Source: Azolla caroliniana (Eukaryota > Polypodiophyta). From it: a DNA stretch of 64,000 nt. A program made the translations under genes and the position numbers. Within the stretch, counting starts at the first letter, position 1. Each line of letters opens with the position of its first letter. Shown here one piece after another: positions 40,733 to 53,500 of the stretch. The DNA lies in contig JBHGNT010000001.1 of assembly GCA_043228905.1 (NCBI GenBank), positions 25,792,001 to 25,856,000 of the forward strand, in the 5' to 3' direction. A model generated the notes under the pieces. It searched no databases and was not told the DNA's origin. It worked only from the letters and a program-made list of their open reading frames with translations.

Positions 40733-43700
40733 GCTCCGCTTTCTGTTCCAGTCTTTGGTGTCCCTCTCACTGTTATCTCTGTTGTCGCCATCGCCATCGC
40801 CATCGCCATTGTCATTGATTGCCACCTTCATGGAACATTATGTCTCAGTCTCTTTTTTGTTCCTATTGAGCTTCGTCACCATTATTGGTCTTTTTCTTCA
40901 GCCTGGGGGTGTCTTTTAGGAGTCCTATCTTCCTGTCGTCTGTGTTCCCCATTGAAGTTCTGCCACAAGAAAGCTTCTTCTCCACTGAGAGTCTTCTGTT
41001 ATAGGTCTTTGATTTTCTATTCTTCATCTTTCAATCCTGCATAGATTTTAGTTCTCCATTTTGGACCTACTTTGCAACTTCATATGTTGGGTTGCAATTG
41101 TATTGTCCCCATGGGCATTCATTCCACCATGGAAATGCAGAGGATAAACATGTTTTTCTTAGTTTTTTTGGCAATGGAGACCTTCAGTTTTTTGGTTTTG
41201 TTCTTTCAAAAATCAATTCATGGTAATGGAAGGTATTAAAGACTCCAATGGTGAATCGTGATGATGAACTCTTGTGTCTGCATATAGCATCGATTTATGT
41301 ACCTGAAAAGATCAGAATAATGAGATGCACATATCAGAACAAGGAAATGGGCATGTTGTTTAATTACACCGGCCAAAAATGTCAAATGGGAATTGGTAAC
41401 GAGGCCTAATGATCAAAATATGATTGATTGCATGTGGCTATGATGGGGTATGTCTGAACTTAGGGTTTTGCATTATAAAGAAAATATTTTCCATTGAAAT
41501 GGAATTGTTGAGTATGGTGTTTATAAGATTGGAAGCTTTCTCTATTACACGAATCAAATGTAAAATCCTAAGGAAAAAGAATGTCAAGCAATTGGTAAGG
41601 ATTTTGATGCATGTGATGGAAAATTTTAAGTGGCCATTCCAACAGTAGTCATGTCTTAAAACTGTTTGCTCTAGGCAATGCTGGATTCCGAACCATCCGA
41701 GTGTGAGATTATTTATGTGTGTGACTTGTTTTTACTGTCCAGTGCCCCTAATATATGTATGACCTTGCCTTGGTATGCTACAATAACGATCTAATTCATC
41801 AAGAGTGTGCAACCTTTGAACTACCTAGGCTTTGCCACCAAGACCTTGTTAGAAGTAGGAGACTTGTTCTTGCAACATTAACATACAATAGGTTAAACAT
41901 CTTCCAGACCAAAAATACTTTGGAAACATATCCATTAGAGAGAACCTTCCATTAGGAGAAGGAAATGATATCCACTTCATATGATCAACATCATGGGAAG
42001 CTCAAAGATCCCTTAAAAGGTTGAATGCATGTAGAGAGGTAGTAGAGGTAGATTTTTATTGGTGCCCTAGGAGGCCAAATATGAACTATGAGATTTATAT
42101 TATGTGGAAGTTAGTAGTAAATCTCTTTACATTCACGAGTTATAGAAATGAACATTGTAATTGAGAGTGCACATTGTGATTGAAAGAGAAATGTGTATAT
42201 ATTGGCCCATATTGTGGAGAGCAAACTCCAAAGTAAAGAAATGTATGAAAGTATAACACTCAAACTTGTTGAAGGGAAAATATGTTGTGGTGACTCAAGG
42301 CATTCACTTTGAGCACATGACTTCATGTAAGGGGAGTTGTATCTTCATGTTGATATTGTTGGTTGATTACCATATACCCAATTCATGGTGAATCAAGCAA
42401 GAGTGGTTGTCAAGTATTCTTGAACCTCTAGCTTCATTAATCCGAATCACATGAACTCTCACTTACCTCTCTTTGCAATGCTAACCTCGCTAAGAAGCTC
42501 ATTATTACCCTAATTGGCTTTAGAATTAGAAACGGATGATAATGAACACTTAGATCATGTAATTAATAACCACACTTCAAAGAGTAAAATGATGCACCAT
42601 ACAAATAATTTGGAGGAATGATTAAGGTTTCTCAAAGCAGCACTTAACTCTAATAATTCAACTTACAACAAATGTGTGTGTGTGTGTTTGTGTTTTCAAA
42701 CTCACAACCACGTATATATGTTGTTCAATGTTTCGTTTGGAATGAGAATGTAACACATGGGAGGACAATGTTTAAGGCTTCATGGTGGCAATTGCTGAAG
42801 TGATGTAGTTTTTTTATCACACTTATTGATATAAATGTTTGCTTTCACACACACATAGAGTAGAGTTTGGATTAAAAAAGGGGGGCTTAGAGTAGAAGTT
42901 CAAGAAGAATGGCTAAAAGTCTCAAAAGTGACTTTTATAGTTGTTTTACAAAGAGATTGTCCCCTTATGTTGCATGGATAGAGGTGACCATTCGGTGTAA
43001 AGATCCAAACCAAACTTTGTTTTATCCCCCCTTTTACTTATCCTTGCACTTAGTTAAGTGCTCGCACCAATGTTGACGTCTTCATGGTTTTGCTACATAT
43101 GACACATACTTAACATATGCATTGTTGAATATTCTCCTTATTCGTGCCCCAAACACCCCATCTCAGATAAAAGAGAATATCAACTAACTTGCATGGAACC
43201 TATCTCTGTTCAAAGAAGATGACGACTTTTGTAGTTTGGTGCAACATCTGCAATAGAGTGTGTGAATATGTGATACATTGGCATTGCTAAAAAACTACAA
43301 AAACTCCCTCCTCGAGGAATGTATTAATGCACTAGAAGCAAACACACATGCCACCCGTCTTCCCAAACCATTTATTCATATGCTACCTACCATCTATATA
43401 AGGACCCAAATATATTGCTTTATTTATTTATTTATATGTCATGTTGAGTCATTTCCAATCGCTTCCCCATACAAATTGAGGAAGGCGATGACATAAGTTT
43501 TTTTTTTCCCAAAAAAACATTACTTCACATTTGTTAGCAACTAGAATACAACAGAGTTTACCCGAATCCACAATGGGATCAACATATACAATGTGGAGGA
43601 ACAACTCCAAAACTATCAAACAAAAACAACAAAAACTCACTTGACCCTTAATTCCAACAAAACTTAAATAAACCCCATTTTACCCCGATTGTAAATCTTC

Positions 43701-44593
43701 CAATTAACTCTTTTCTTTTTCTTGCAACATTATCTGGGTAACATGACTATACTAACCCCCTTTTGCTTCAACTATACATACATAATTACAACCCATGTAC
43801 AATATTGGGAGCCATCGGTGGAAACAACCACCTAGGCGCACGGTAATTCCACTTAGGCCTCGACGAAGATTTGACCATCATGGGAGAACCACTCCATTTC
43901 AGCAAGAACTTTGACCTTGCCCTTTCTGCTTCTTCCGATTCCACTTGAATCAAATCATACCGTCTGCGCAACCAAGCCACAAGCTCAAACAAGATATTTA
44001 ACATCACCTCCCTGCATGAGAGCTTTCGTTGTTGAAAAACAAACTTACAGTGCATGATCCAGATGTGCTAGATCATTAACCACACAACCATAAGCCAAAT
44101 CTCCTCAAAAGATTTAGAATTTGTGCTTGGTCTCACCCCATCACATTGGAACACGCTACCACCCTGCACTATAAATCCATGTCCTTGTGGGTTTTAACTG
44201 TTCACCCTAGCTTTCCCCTTTTAGAGACAATCCTTGTATGGAGCCAAAAGCATACACATGGTAAAACCTCGAGGGATGGGACAACGCGATATGGGCGGGG
44301 TCTTGTGTCTTTGTCGAGTTACCAGGAAGTTGACCAATGGAGATTGTTCCTTTCGGGTGGGGTGAATGAATGAATGAATGGGTGGGATTCTCTCACATTT
44401 ACATGGCGATGGGATTGACAATTGAGAGTGTGTTTTTTCTTGTAGGCGTCATTTGTTTGTATTTCTTCTGAGTATATATATGTATACATACATATGTATA
44501 TATGTAGTATGAAGGAAGATCTTCCGCACAGACAGTGTAGTGTGTCCAAATCGATCCATCGATGCACGGAGCGTTTTGAAGTGTCCTGCACGC
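40733..44593. other. intergenic region between the two host genes
   Basis: Positions 40733 to about 41150 are probably the phytocyanin 3' untranslated region (CT-rich, with no clear poly(A) signal that I trust). The rest is AT-rich with simple repeats: (TG)n near 42672-42690, TTTA repeats near 43420-43436 and GAAT repeats near 44364-44380. No complete gene or LTR pair is recognised. Some stretches (about 42830-43060) look like decayed transposon LTRs, but I cannot assign them. Confidence 0.5.
43786..44055 (-). other. possible LINE/RNase H-type remnant
   Basis: An 89-codon minus-strand frame contains HCKFVFQQRKLSCREVMLNILFELVAWLRRRYDL, which resembles the C-terminal region of plant non-LTR retrotransposon proteins in composition and pattern. 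There is no catalytic motif, so this is a weak call. A chance open frame is the alternative. Confidence 0.25.
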
Positions 44594-47500
44594 ATGGCCA
44601 AGACTCCTCACTCTCCTCGCCGTTTCCTGCTCCTCCTGCTCTACATTCTCAGCTTGCACGCCATCTCCATCTTCTTCTTCACCAGAGGTTTCCTGCTCAC
44701 CCGCAATGAGCTCCCCCTCTACAGCCGGTGTGGCGACATCTACGCGACCCAAGCCACCGTGGACCGTAGTTCGGATCAATGCGATAGAGTTGCCGTTGAA
44801 GAAAGTTCTTGTAATTGCTCCAGTGTTTTGTCAGATTTAGAAACAGGGAATTGCTGGACACGCCCGTTAGTGAACAAAGTTGTAATCTTAGTGCTTGATG
44901 CCCTCAGGTATGCTTACCCCGCACACACTTTAGCACACTATTGTGCAGTTCGACGAATTGCAGATGTGAGCTTGTGAAGAACACAATCATTCAGTTTTTT
45001 TTTTTTTTTTTTTTTCCAAAATGAAGCTACATTCCCATTAGTTAGGAAGGATTATTACAAAGAGACTATACAAGGAGTCTTATACACGAAACGGGGAATC
45101 TCCCTCCGATCAAGTTCAAGAAAATGAGACTACTTACATAGCCACAATTATTCAGGTTTGTATATACATATGCATACATGTATGTAAGTAGGTGTGTATG
45201 TATACACGTGCATATATATTCCAAAGAAAAGGTTTCAAGACTGGAATTTATCTCATCAAAACAACTGGCAGAAAATGGAAATAATGCTGAAAATGGTTCC
45301 AACCACATGGCATAAATATGAATGCACTATCCCCATTCCAATATACTTGGACTGTCCACACTTAAACATGATCAGAGTGGAAAATAATAGAGTGATCTGA
45401 ATTGATATCATTAAATTGGATAATGAAGAAGATGGGTCAACCCCATAATGTCTTTTGGTATCAAGATCAGAGAGGAAAATAATAGAGTGATCTGAATTGA
45501 TATCATTAAATTGGATAATGAAGAAGATGGGTCAACCCCATAATGTCTTTTGGTATCAAGATGGCCTATTATAAGGTACTAATTCTACACCTGTCACATG
45601 ATGGATTTATCATCTGGCCACCTTATATGGATACATCTAGCTCATGCACTCCTTAGTCTGATAGTGTAACTCAAGTCCTCTTCACATCAGTCAGAGATTA
45701 AGATAGGTAGATATATTCACAAATCTATGGAAGAACTAATATGCACGTGTGTCATCAGGGGTGAAATGAGAAGAACACTATATTTCCCATTATGCCAATT
45801 TTTATGAAATAAAAGGGTGATATCATGGTTTGTTCAAACAAGGCTTTGACCCATTGCATAGGCTAATATAACATCAAGAGCAATGGTGATTAGAACTATT
45901 CTTGCAAATAATCCAAGAGACATTGAGAGAACTTGTTGAAGGACAACAATATAAACACTATAGCTAGATAAAAAGAATCGACACAACTTTCTTTAGCTCC
46001 ACCACTCATGCCACAAGTCAATCAAAGGTTATACAAGTATGGTCTTGACTAAGACACTCGCAAGGGACTACAGTGGATCGGGCAATAAAAGCTTGTCACC
46101 AATAGGACCCAACCATTTAAAGCACAACCTATGCCCCAGCCATTCACTCGGCAATGAAGGTGCTTCCCTCACCTTGGATACCTCTCTATCTTGGTTCGGC
46201 CCATGGTAGAAGTTTCAGCCTATCTAACTTCGTAATTTTAAATGCTTAGATAACATGACTCTTTGGTACCTTACGTCTAGTTATATTCATTTATTTTGGT
46301 TTGTTGTTCTCAAAGACAAGACAACATTTTAAGATGTAATCTAGGTCATGTTAATATATCTGTTCTTTTTCCGTTCTTTCTTCTGTTGGAAATTTTCACA
46401 TAATCAAAAGATCTGTGAGATATATTACCTGTTTTGTCTATCGTAACTTTTTAATGTGCTGATTGTTATTATTTTGCTATTGTAGCATAATAATAACAAT
46501 TTTCCCTTTTTGACCTTTTCGGTTCACCTTTCAGGTTTGATTTTGCTGCTCCCAGCAAATTATTTACTTATAGTAAGTATAATTCTAGTGCCCTATCTCC
46601 ATTCAGGGAAAATATGCTTGGGACGAAATTCATTTAGCTCGTTTTCTAGAGCCCCAACCATGGATGGATAAGCTGCAAGTACTCCAACGACTTGCGTTCG
46701 AAGAGAGGTCAGCTGTATTGTTCAAATTTATTGCTGATCCCCCAACAACAAGCTTACAACGTTTGAAGGTTAGATTGTTGAGTTCTATTTCATAATAATT
46801 AGATAATGAAGTGAATAAAGTAGATCAGCAAGTTAATAGAAACATAGATTAGAATGCATCCCACACATGCATAAATGGAGCCATACAGAATGGTTTCTAT
46901 GTTTTCCTTTCCCTGGAAAACATTTTAATTTTAAGAAAGATATATCTATCATAGTGTATATAAAAATACAGTCTCACACTCACGAGAATCTTTGTAAGAG
47001 GAGTATATGATGGATGGAAACTGCGGAAGTGGCATTGGTACCAATAATCTCTGGCATGAGTCAGGACAAGACATTGATGTCACAAGCTTTGGCACATTCA
47101 TATTTTGGAGTTACATATATTGTAGTAGGGCCTCACACAATCTTATCTCATTGATGGCTTATCAATCGTATTTTATTTTAAGTCTCGATAGAGGACTCCA
47201 AGATGCTCAACCCTTAGGTGTTGTGGCCTTGCTTGTACAGTTGGGATTCACTGTCATATTTACTCAGGGGTCTTTGGCAGAATAATTGTTTGATTCATAT
47301 CCCAAGCATCTATGCCTTACAATGGAAGTAAAGGTATAATGAGGAATGGGGAGAATGAGGTGGGTTGTATAATATTCTTATACATCAGAGAAAAATGAAA
47401 GGATAAGAACTTGGGAAAGGGATATAAAATGATCAAATTTGGTGTATGAAATTAACAATGGACTGATGAGTAATAAGTATAAAGTATTGGTAAGGGAGGC

Positions 47501-50500
47501 CAAATTCACCACATTTGTAACTAATTATAGTTGGAGGGTGGCAACTCCAGACCTGCACTCTCTTTCATCTTTATTATCTCTCTTTTACATTCTCTCTCTT
47601 CCTAGATTCTTCTCTCTCTAGAATTTGCAACTCTTTAAATGCCTTCTCTCTCTTCCACTTTTTCCAAGATATTCCCTCTTATTCCTAGTTTATTGTACAT
47701 GTTTGGTAGTACAAGAGTCACTTAACTACCAAACAACCATTTCACCCACTTTCCCCAGTTTTGTATAAATAGGCTATACCAGCCTCTTTTGTAAAGACTT
47801 TTATTTTTGCTACTACTTACAAACAAGCTCTACTGTTTGGCTGTGTCTCTACTCTTTGCAACCATTTTTTCTACTGTTTTGTTCTAACAACTCTTCCACT
47901 GCTGCTATTAACAGCTTTTCTCACATGGTATCAGAGCAGTGAGGTCTCCATATCCTCAGCCTGTTTTTTTTGCCAAAGAGCACACATACCTATTTTCTTT
48001 TATCCCTCCCTCCCAACCCTATAGAGGAGGTTCTCTTAGCAGCCACCCTCCCAACCTATAGAGGAGGTTCTTCGTTTTTCTTTTCCCCTCATCTGAGCCT
48101 CGCCTAGCATCTAGGGAGGAGTAGAAAGCCCTGAGCATCTACCTACAGCTGCTGCAAATTGTCTAGTTGTAGCTCAAGTGGAGGATATCCATGGCCTCAC
48201 ATGCCACCATTGTTTCATCCACCATTCCCCAACTCCCGAAAGAGTCCATCTTGGATGGGAACAATTACTTGGATTGGGAATTACAAATAAAGACCTTGCT
48301 ACAGTACCATTGTCTATGGAATGTAGTCAATGGTAGTGACAAGAAACCACCGGTAACTTTATCCTCTTCAACCAAATCAGTTGCTGGCTCATCTAACGCT
48401 GAGATTGATGCTTGGCTAGATAAGGATTCTCATGCTCATGCTTTCCTCATGTTTAATATTAAACCGAGCATGGCTTGTCAATTTCAAGATACAGATGAAG
48501 AGACAGCCAATGAACTATGGGCAGCCATCAAAAAGAGGTATCATCGAGCTAATCATGCCCAAATGATAGCTATTCAGAGCCAACTAGCAAATCTCAAGAT
48601 TCATGACACTCCCAACATCATGGATCAAATAATGCAATTTGTTACTCTCTAAAAGGAACTAGTTTCTTTGGGAAGCAAGTCAACTAAGTTGAGTTTGTGC
48701 ATTGTCTAATGTTAAAGTTGCCAGAGTCATTCTCAGCCTTTTGCGACACAATTTTTCTTCTTCCCAACACACTAAATATGAATACATTTCTTGGCATGCT
48801 ACAAGGCAGGGCAACAAGGAAGAAAAGTGCTCAAACTTCCAATGAGACGCTTCTACATGCGAAAAGTAAAGGCAAGTGGAAGCAAAATGGCAACTCCTAC
48901 AACAAACCCAATCCGAGACCACCAAACAACCCGGCCTTCAAGGAGGTCACCTGACATTATTGTGGTTACAAAGGTCACATTCAGCCCGACTGTGGTTAGT
49001 AGACAGTGGTGCCACTGCACACATGACTTATGACAAATCCATTTTGCATGATGTGAAGCCTAGCTCCTACCAAATCTCCATCGGAGATGCCTCAAGCATT
49101 GAGGCTTCGTTTGTTGGTAATGTGTTTCTGAACACTTCTTCAAATGATGAAGCCGTCGTTCTTCAAGATGTGCTACATGTGCCTCACATCTCTGCCAACC
49201 TACTTTTGGTCTACTGAATCACTAAGCAAGGTTATGGAGTCTACTTTGATAGCTCAGTTCTGGAAGTCATTGACACCAACAACCTACAAATTGTAGCTAG
49301 TGGCACACACGAAGGGGGTTTATATCGCCTGAAAGGTTCTCGTAGCCCCTTGGAAAAATCCAAATCTCATCTTCTTCATCTTCTTCAAGGCTCTCATGCA
49401 TTGGTGGCACAAGAATATCCCACGTTGTGGCATGCTAGGTTTGGTCACCTCAACTACGATTCTCTACAAAAGCTCTCCTCTTCATAGCTAGTTGAGGGTT
49501 TGCCTATTTTCAAAACTCCCAATACCCCATGTGTTGCTTGTCTTCACGGAAAGCAACATCGAGAGCCTTTCCCTCATGAAGCCACTCACTATGCAACATC
49601 TACCTTGGAGTCAGTGCACATGGATCTTTGTGGTTCCATGAAAACCACTACTCTTGGTGGTGCATGCTACTTCATGCTTATCATTGATGTAATATCTTAT
49701 TTGGTCTTATAGGCCATTTTGGCCTCTTAAAAGACGTTAATATATCTTTCTTTCTTTCTTTCTCAAAGACAAAAGCTACAATATACCTAACTTGAGAATC
49801 TCACATGTGCCAAAAACCAGATTCCCTCGTTTCTTCTCTTTTCATCTTATTTACTTTTATATTTACTGTGTAACATTTATTTTATTTTTATTTGTTCTCA
49901 AAGACGAGACAACACTCAAGATGTAATCTCTCTCATTTGGTCTTATAGGCCATTTTGGCCTCTTAAAAGACGTTAATATATCTTTCTTTCTTTCTTCTTT
50001 TTCGTAAGGTTTGGGTTTATTTTCTTGTAGAAAAATCTCAAGCCTTCACCAAATTTCAAGAATGGGTAGCTCTTGTGGAGAACACGACAACAAAGAAAGT
50101 TCGAAAGATCAAGTCCGACAATGGTGGAGAGTTTATCTCCCAAGCTTTCCACCATTTTTTCTCTCAACGAGGCATTGCTCGCCAATTTCTACACCCAATA
50201 CTCCTCAACAAAATGGAGTTGTGGAAAGGAAGAACCGGATAGTTCAAGAGATGTCTCATACAATGCTATCTCAATATGATCTTCCTCTCTTGTTTTGGGG
50301 TGAAGTTGTCAACACAGCAGTCTACATCATCAACTGCTGCCCAACAAAAGCAGTTCCTGCAATGACCCCTGCGGAAGCATTTATAGGTGTAAAGCCCTTA
50401 GTATCTCATTTTAAAGTCTTTGGTTGTGATGCTTATGTTCACATTTCAGATCATAAAAGGACTAAATTTGAGTCCAAAACCAAGAAATGCAAATTTCTTA

Positions 50501-53500
50501 GTTACAACACACAATCTAAAGCCTACAGGTTATGGGATTTAGAATCAAAGTCCCTAGTCATCTCTAGGGATGTTCATTTTGTGGAGTCTAAACCGGATGA
50601 CAGTAGGATTTCACATGAGTTCACGGTTGAAATTCTAGCTCCTCCGGAATCTCCTATTTTACAAGATGTCTCACCTTCAAGGCCCCCATCTCCTCCTACT
50701 CAACCCCTAACTTCACCAACAATTCAAACCTCTCCCTCAACTCCACTCGTTTCCCCTCCCTCTACACACCAGTTTCCACCACTTCCCCCAAGTGGCTTCA
50801 AGCCACATTTCGTGATTCTCATCTCTCCGATGCTGAACATCATGAGTATACATCTGGTTCTCCAACCAACATGAAAAGAACACGTAGGTCACAACGGCCT
50901 CTTCACTCATGCAACTTTGCCTTACTGTGCACTGTTGTGCAATCACAAGAATCCACAACAGCAAAAGAGACCCTTGTTCTTCCAAAGTGGAAAGCAGCAA
51001 TGGAAGTTGAACTTGATTCCATTGAGCAGAATCATACATGGGAGTTGGTCCCATGGCCTCAACATCGACAATTCATTGGACTGAAATGGATTTTCAAGAC
51101 CAAGTACCATGTTGATGGTACTTTGGATAAGCACAAGGCACGTTTAGTTGCAAAAGGTTGCTCACAAGTGGAAGGAGTGGATTACGAGGAAACATTTGCT
51201 CCAACAACAAGGTACACCTCTATTCGATGTGTGCTTGCGCTTGCTGCTCACCACAAATGGCCCATCTTTCAAATGGATGTCAAGTCAGCCTTCCTTAATG
51301 GTGACTTGAAAGAGGAAGTTTATGTTGAACAACCTCCAGGTTTTGAGATTTCAAATCGGGAAAACATGGTCTACAGGTTACACAAAGCCTTGTATGGATT
51401 AAAGCAAGCTCCGAAAGCTTGGCATGACAAAATTGATACCTTCTTTCTCTCACTTGGGTTTACGCATTGTTATGCTGACAACAATCTCTATGTCTTTTCC
51501 CAAGAAAATCTGCTATGCTTGATCATATTATATGTTGATGACCTTCTAATTACAGGGTCCCTTGTTTCTAAAATCGAGGAGATTCGTGCTGACCTCAAAA
51601 CCACATTCGAAATGACTGATCTAGGACTTCTCCATTGCTTCATAGGTATGGAGGTCTATCAATCAAATGGTGGTATCTTCCTCAGCCAACATAGGTATCT
51701 CAGCCAGCTCCTTCAGACCTATGGCATGTCAAATTGCAGGCCACTCTCTTGTTCGATGGATCCTAACTCAAAGCTATCTCGTGAAGATGATTCTCCCATA
51801 TTTGAAGATATCACCAAATATAGAAAGTTAATTGGGTCTCTTCTTCACTTACACCAGGCCTGATTTGTCCTATAATGTGAGTATTCTCAACCAATTCTCA
51901 AGTGCTCCGAAACAAAGTCATTGGCAAGCAGCAATACGAGTTCTTAGGTACTTGGCCAACACACTCGACTATGGTCTGTCTTTTAGAAGTGGCATTGAGT
52001 TTGTTGGCTACTCGGATGCTAATTGGGCAGGTGATATTGATTCTAGAAGGTCCACATTTGGCTATTGTTTTATGTTAGGTTCATGCTTGATTTCTTGGAA
52101 ATCAAAGAAGCAAATTTCAGTTTCTACTTCATCAACAAAAGCTGAATATTGAGCCTACTTGGATACTTTTTGTGAATTGCTATGGTTAATGCAATTATTT
52201 TATCACATTGGTGTTTTGCAAGACTCTCCTATAACAGTTTTCATTGATAACCAAAGTGCTTGTGCCTTGGCACATAGCTCGACATTTCATGGTAGAACAG
52301 AACATATTGAAGTGCACTACCATTTAGTTCGTGAATTAGTGAAATCACTAGTCATCAACTTAGCATATCGTCCTACTCAAGAAAATGTGACTGATTTATT
52401 TACTAAGCCCCTTCCAAGGCAAGCCATTGATCAGCTCTTTGGTCGACTCAATGTTGGACTGCCGTTCTAGAGCTGAGAGGAGGTGTTGAAGGGTGGCAGA
52501 TCCAGATCTACACTCTCTTTCATCTTTATTATCTCTTTTTTACATTCTCTCTCTTCCTAGATTCTTCTCTCTCTAGAATTTGCAAGTCTTTAAATGCCTT
52601 CTCTCTCTAAAATTTGCAACGCTTTAAATGCCTTCACTCTCTTCCACTTTTTCCAAGATATTCCCTCTTATTCCTAGTTTATTGTACCTGTTTGGTAGTA
52701 CAAGAGTCATGTAACTACCAAACAACCATTTCACCCGCTTTCCCCAGTTTTATATAAATAGGCTATACCAGCCTCTTTTGTAAAGACTTTTATTTTGCTG
52801 CTACTTACAAACAAGCTCTACTGTTTGGCTGTGTCTACTCTTTGCAACCATTTTTTCTACTGCTGTCTAACAGCCTTCTCACAGCTTGGCTGTGTCTATT
52901 TTGTTCTAACAACTGTTCTGCTGCTGCTATTAACAGCTTTTCTCACAATTATTTTGAATTGGGCTGTCTTTTAGGGGCTAACAACTGGTAGTCTTCCTAC
53001 CTTCATTGATGTTGGGAACAGCTTTGGGGCGGCAGCTATTGTGGAGGACAACATCATTAACCAGGTTTCTTGATATTATTTTATTTAGTCTTTATTTTAC
53101 TTGAACAGCTTTAGGGTGGCTGCTATTGTGGAGAACAGCATTATTCACCAGGTTTTGTGATGTTAATTTGTATTTTTTCAGCTTTCTAGCAATGGAAAAA
53201 GAATCATCATGATGGGGGATGATACATGGCTGCAGTTGTTTCCAACAGAATTTACAAAAACATATCCCTTTCCCTCATTCAATGTCAAAGATTTAGACAC
53301 TGTAATGACATTCTCAACCTCTACAGGATGCTTTTTATCTCTATTGCTATATTTATGTGAAAGTAAAAGTTGCCCAAATATGTTGGTGATGTATTGAAAT
53401 GATTGCTTGCAATATGTGAAGTGTAAACAGCAACATGGCATTACAACATATTAAAATCCAGGACAAATAGCTTATGAACACAGCCAAATTTCTTGTGTTT

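Larger units (their letters stand above)
47529..52947 (+). mobile_element. Copia-6: Ty1/copia element in a PIG-O intron, sense orientation
   Basis: The target duplication ATTAT is at 47524-47528 and 48 bases after the last GC-rich block at 52948-52952. The LTRs are 47529-47925 and 52484-52947. The 5' LTR starts AGTTGGAGGG, a mutated TG, against TGTTGAAGGG in the 3' copy. The primer site TGGTATCAGAGCAGTGAGG follows at 47926. The 3' LTR ends 27 bp before the exon starting at 52975. The coding part is decayed and is interrupted by LINE fragments at about 49690-50005. Confidence 0.93.

Noticed and set aside
46535-46768. Apparent one-base frameshift in PIG-O exon 2 (possible pseudogene)
   Set aside because: Reading through 46573-46649 breaks the frame, but a 77-bp GT-AG intron there restores it and yields the conserved PWMDKL segment, so no lesion is needed.
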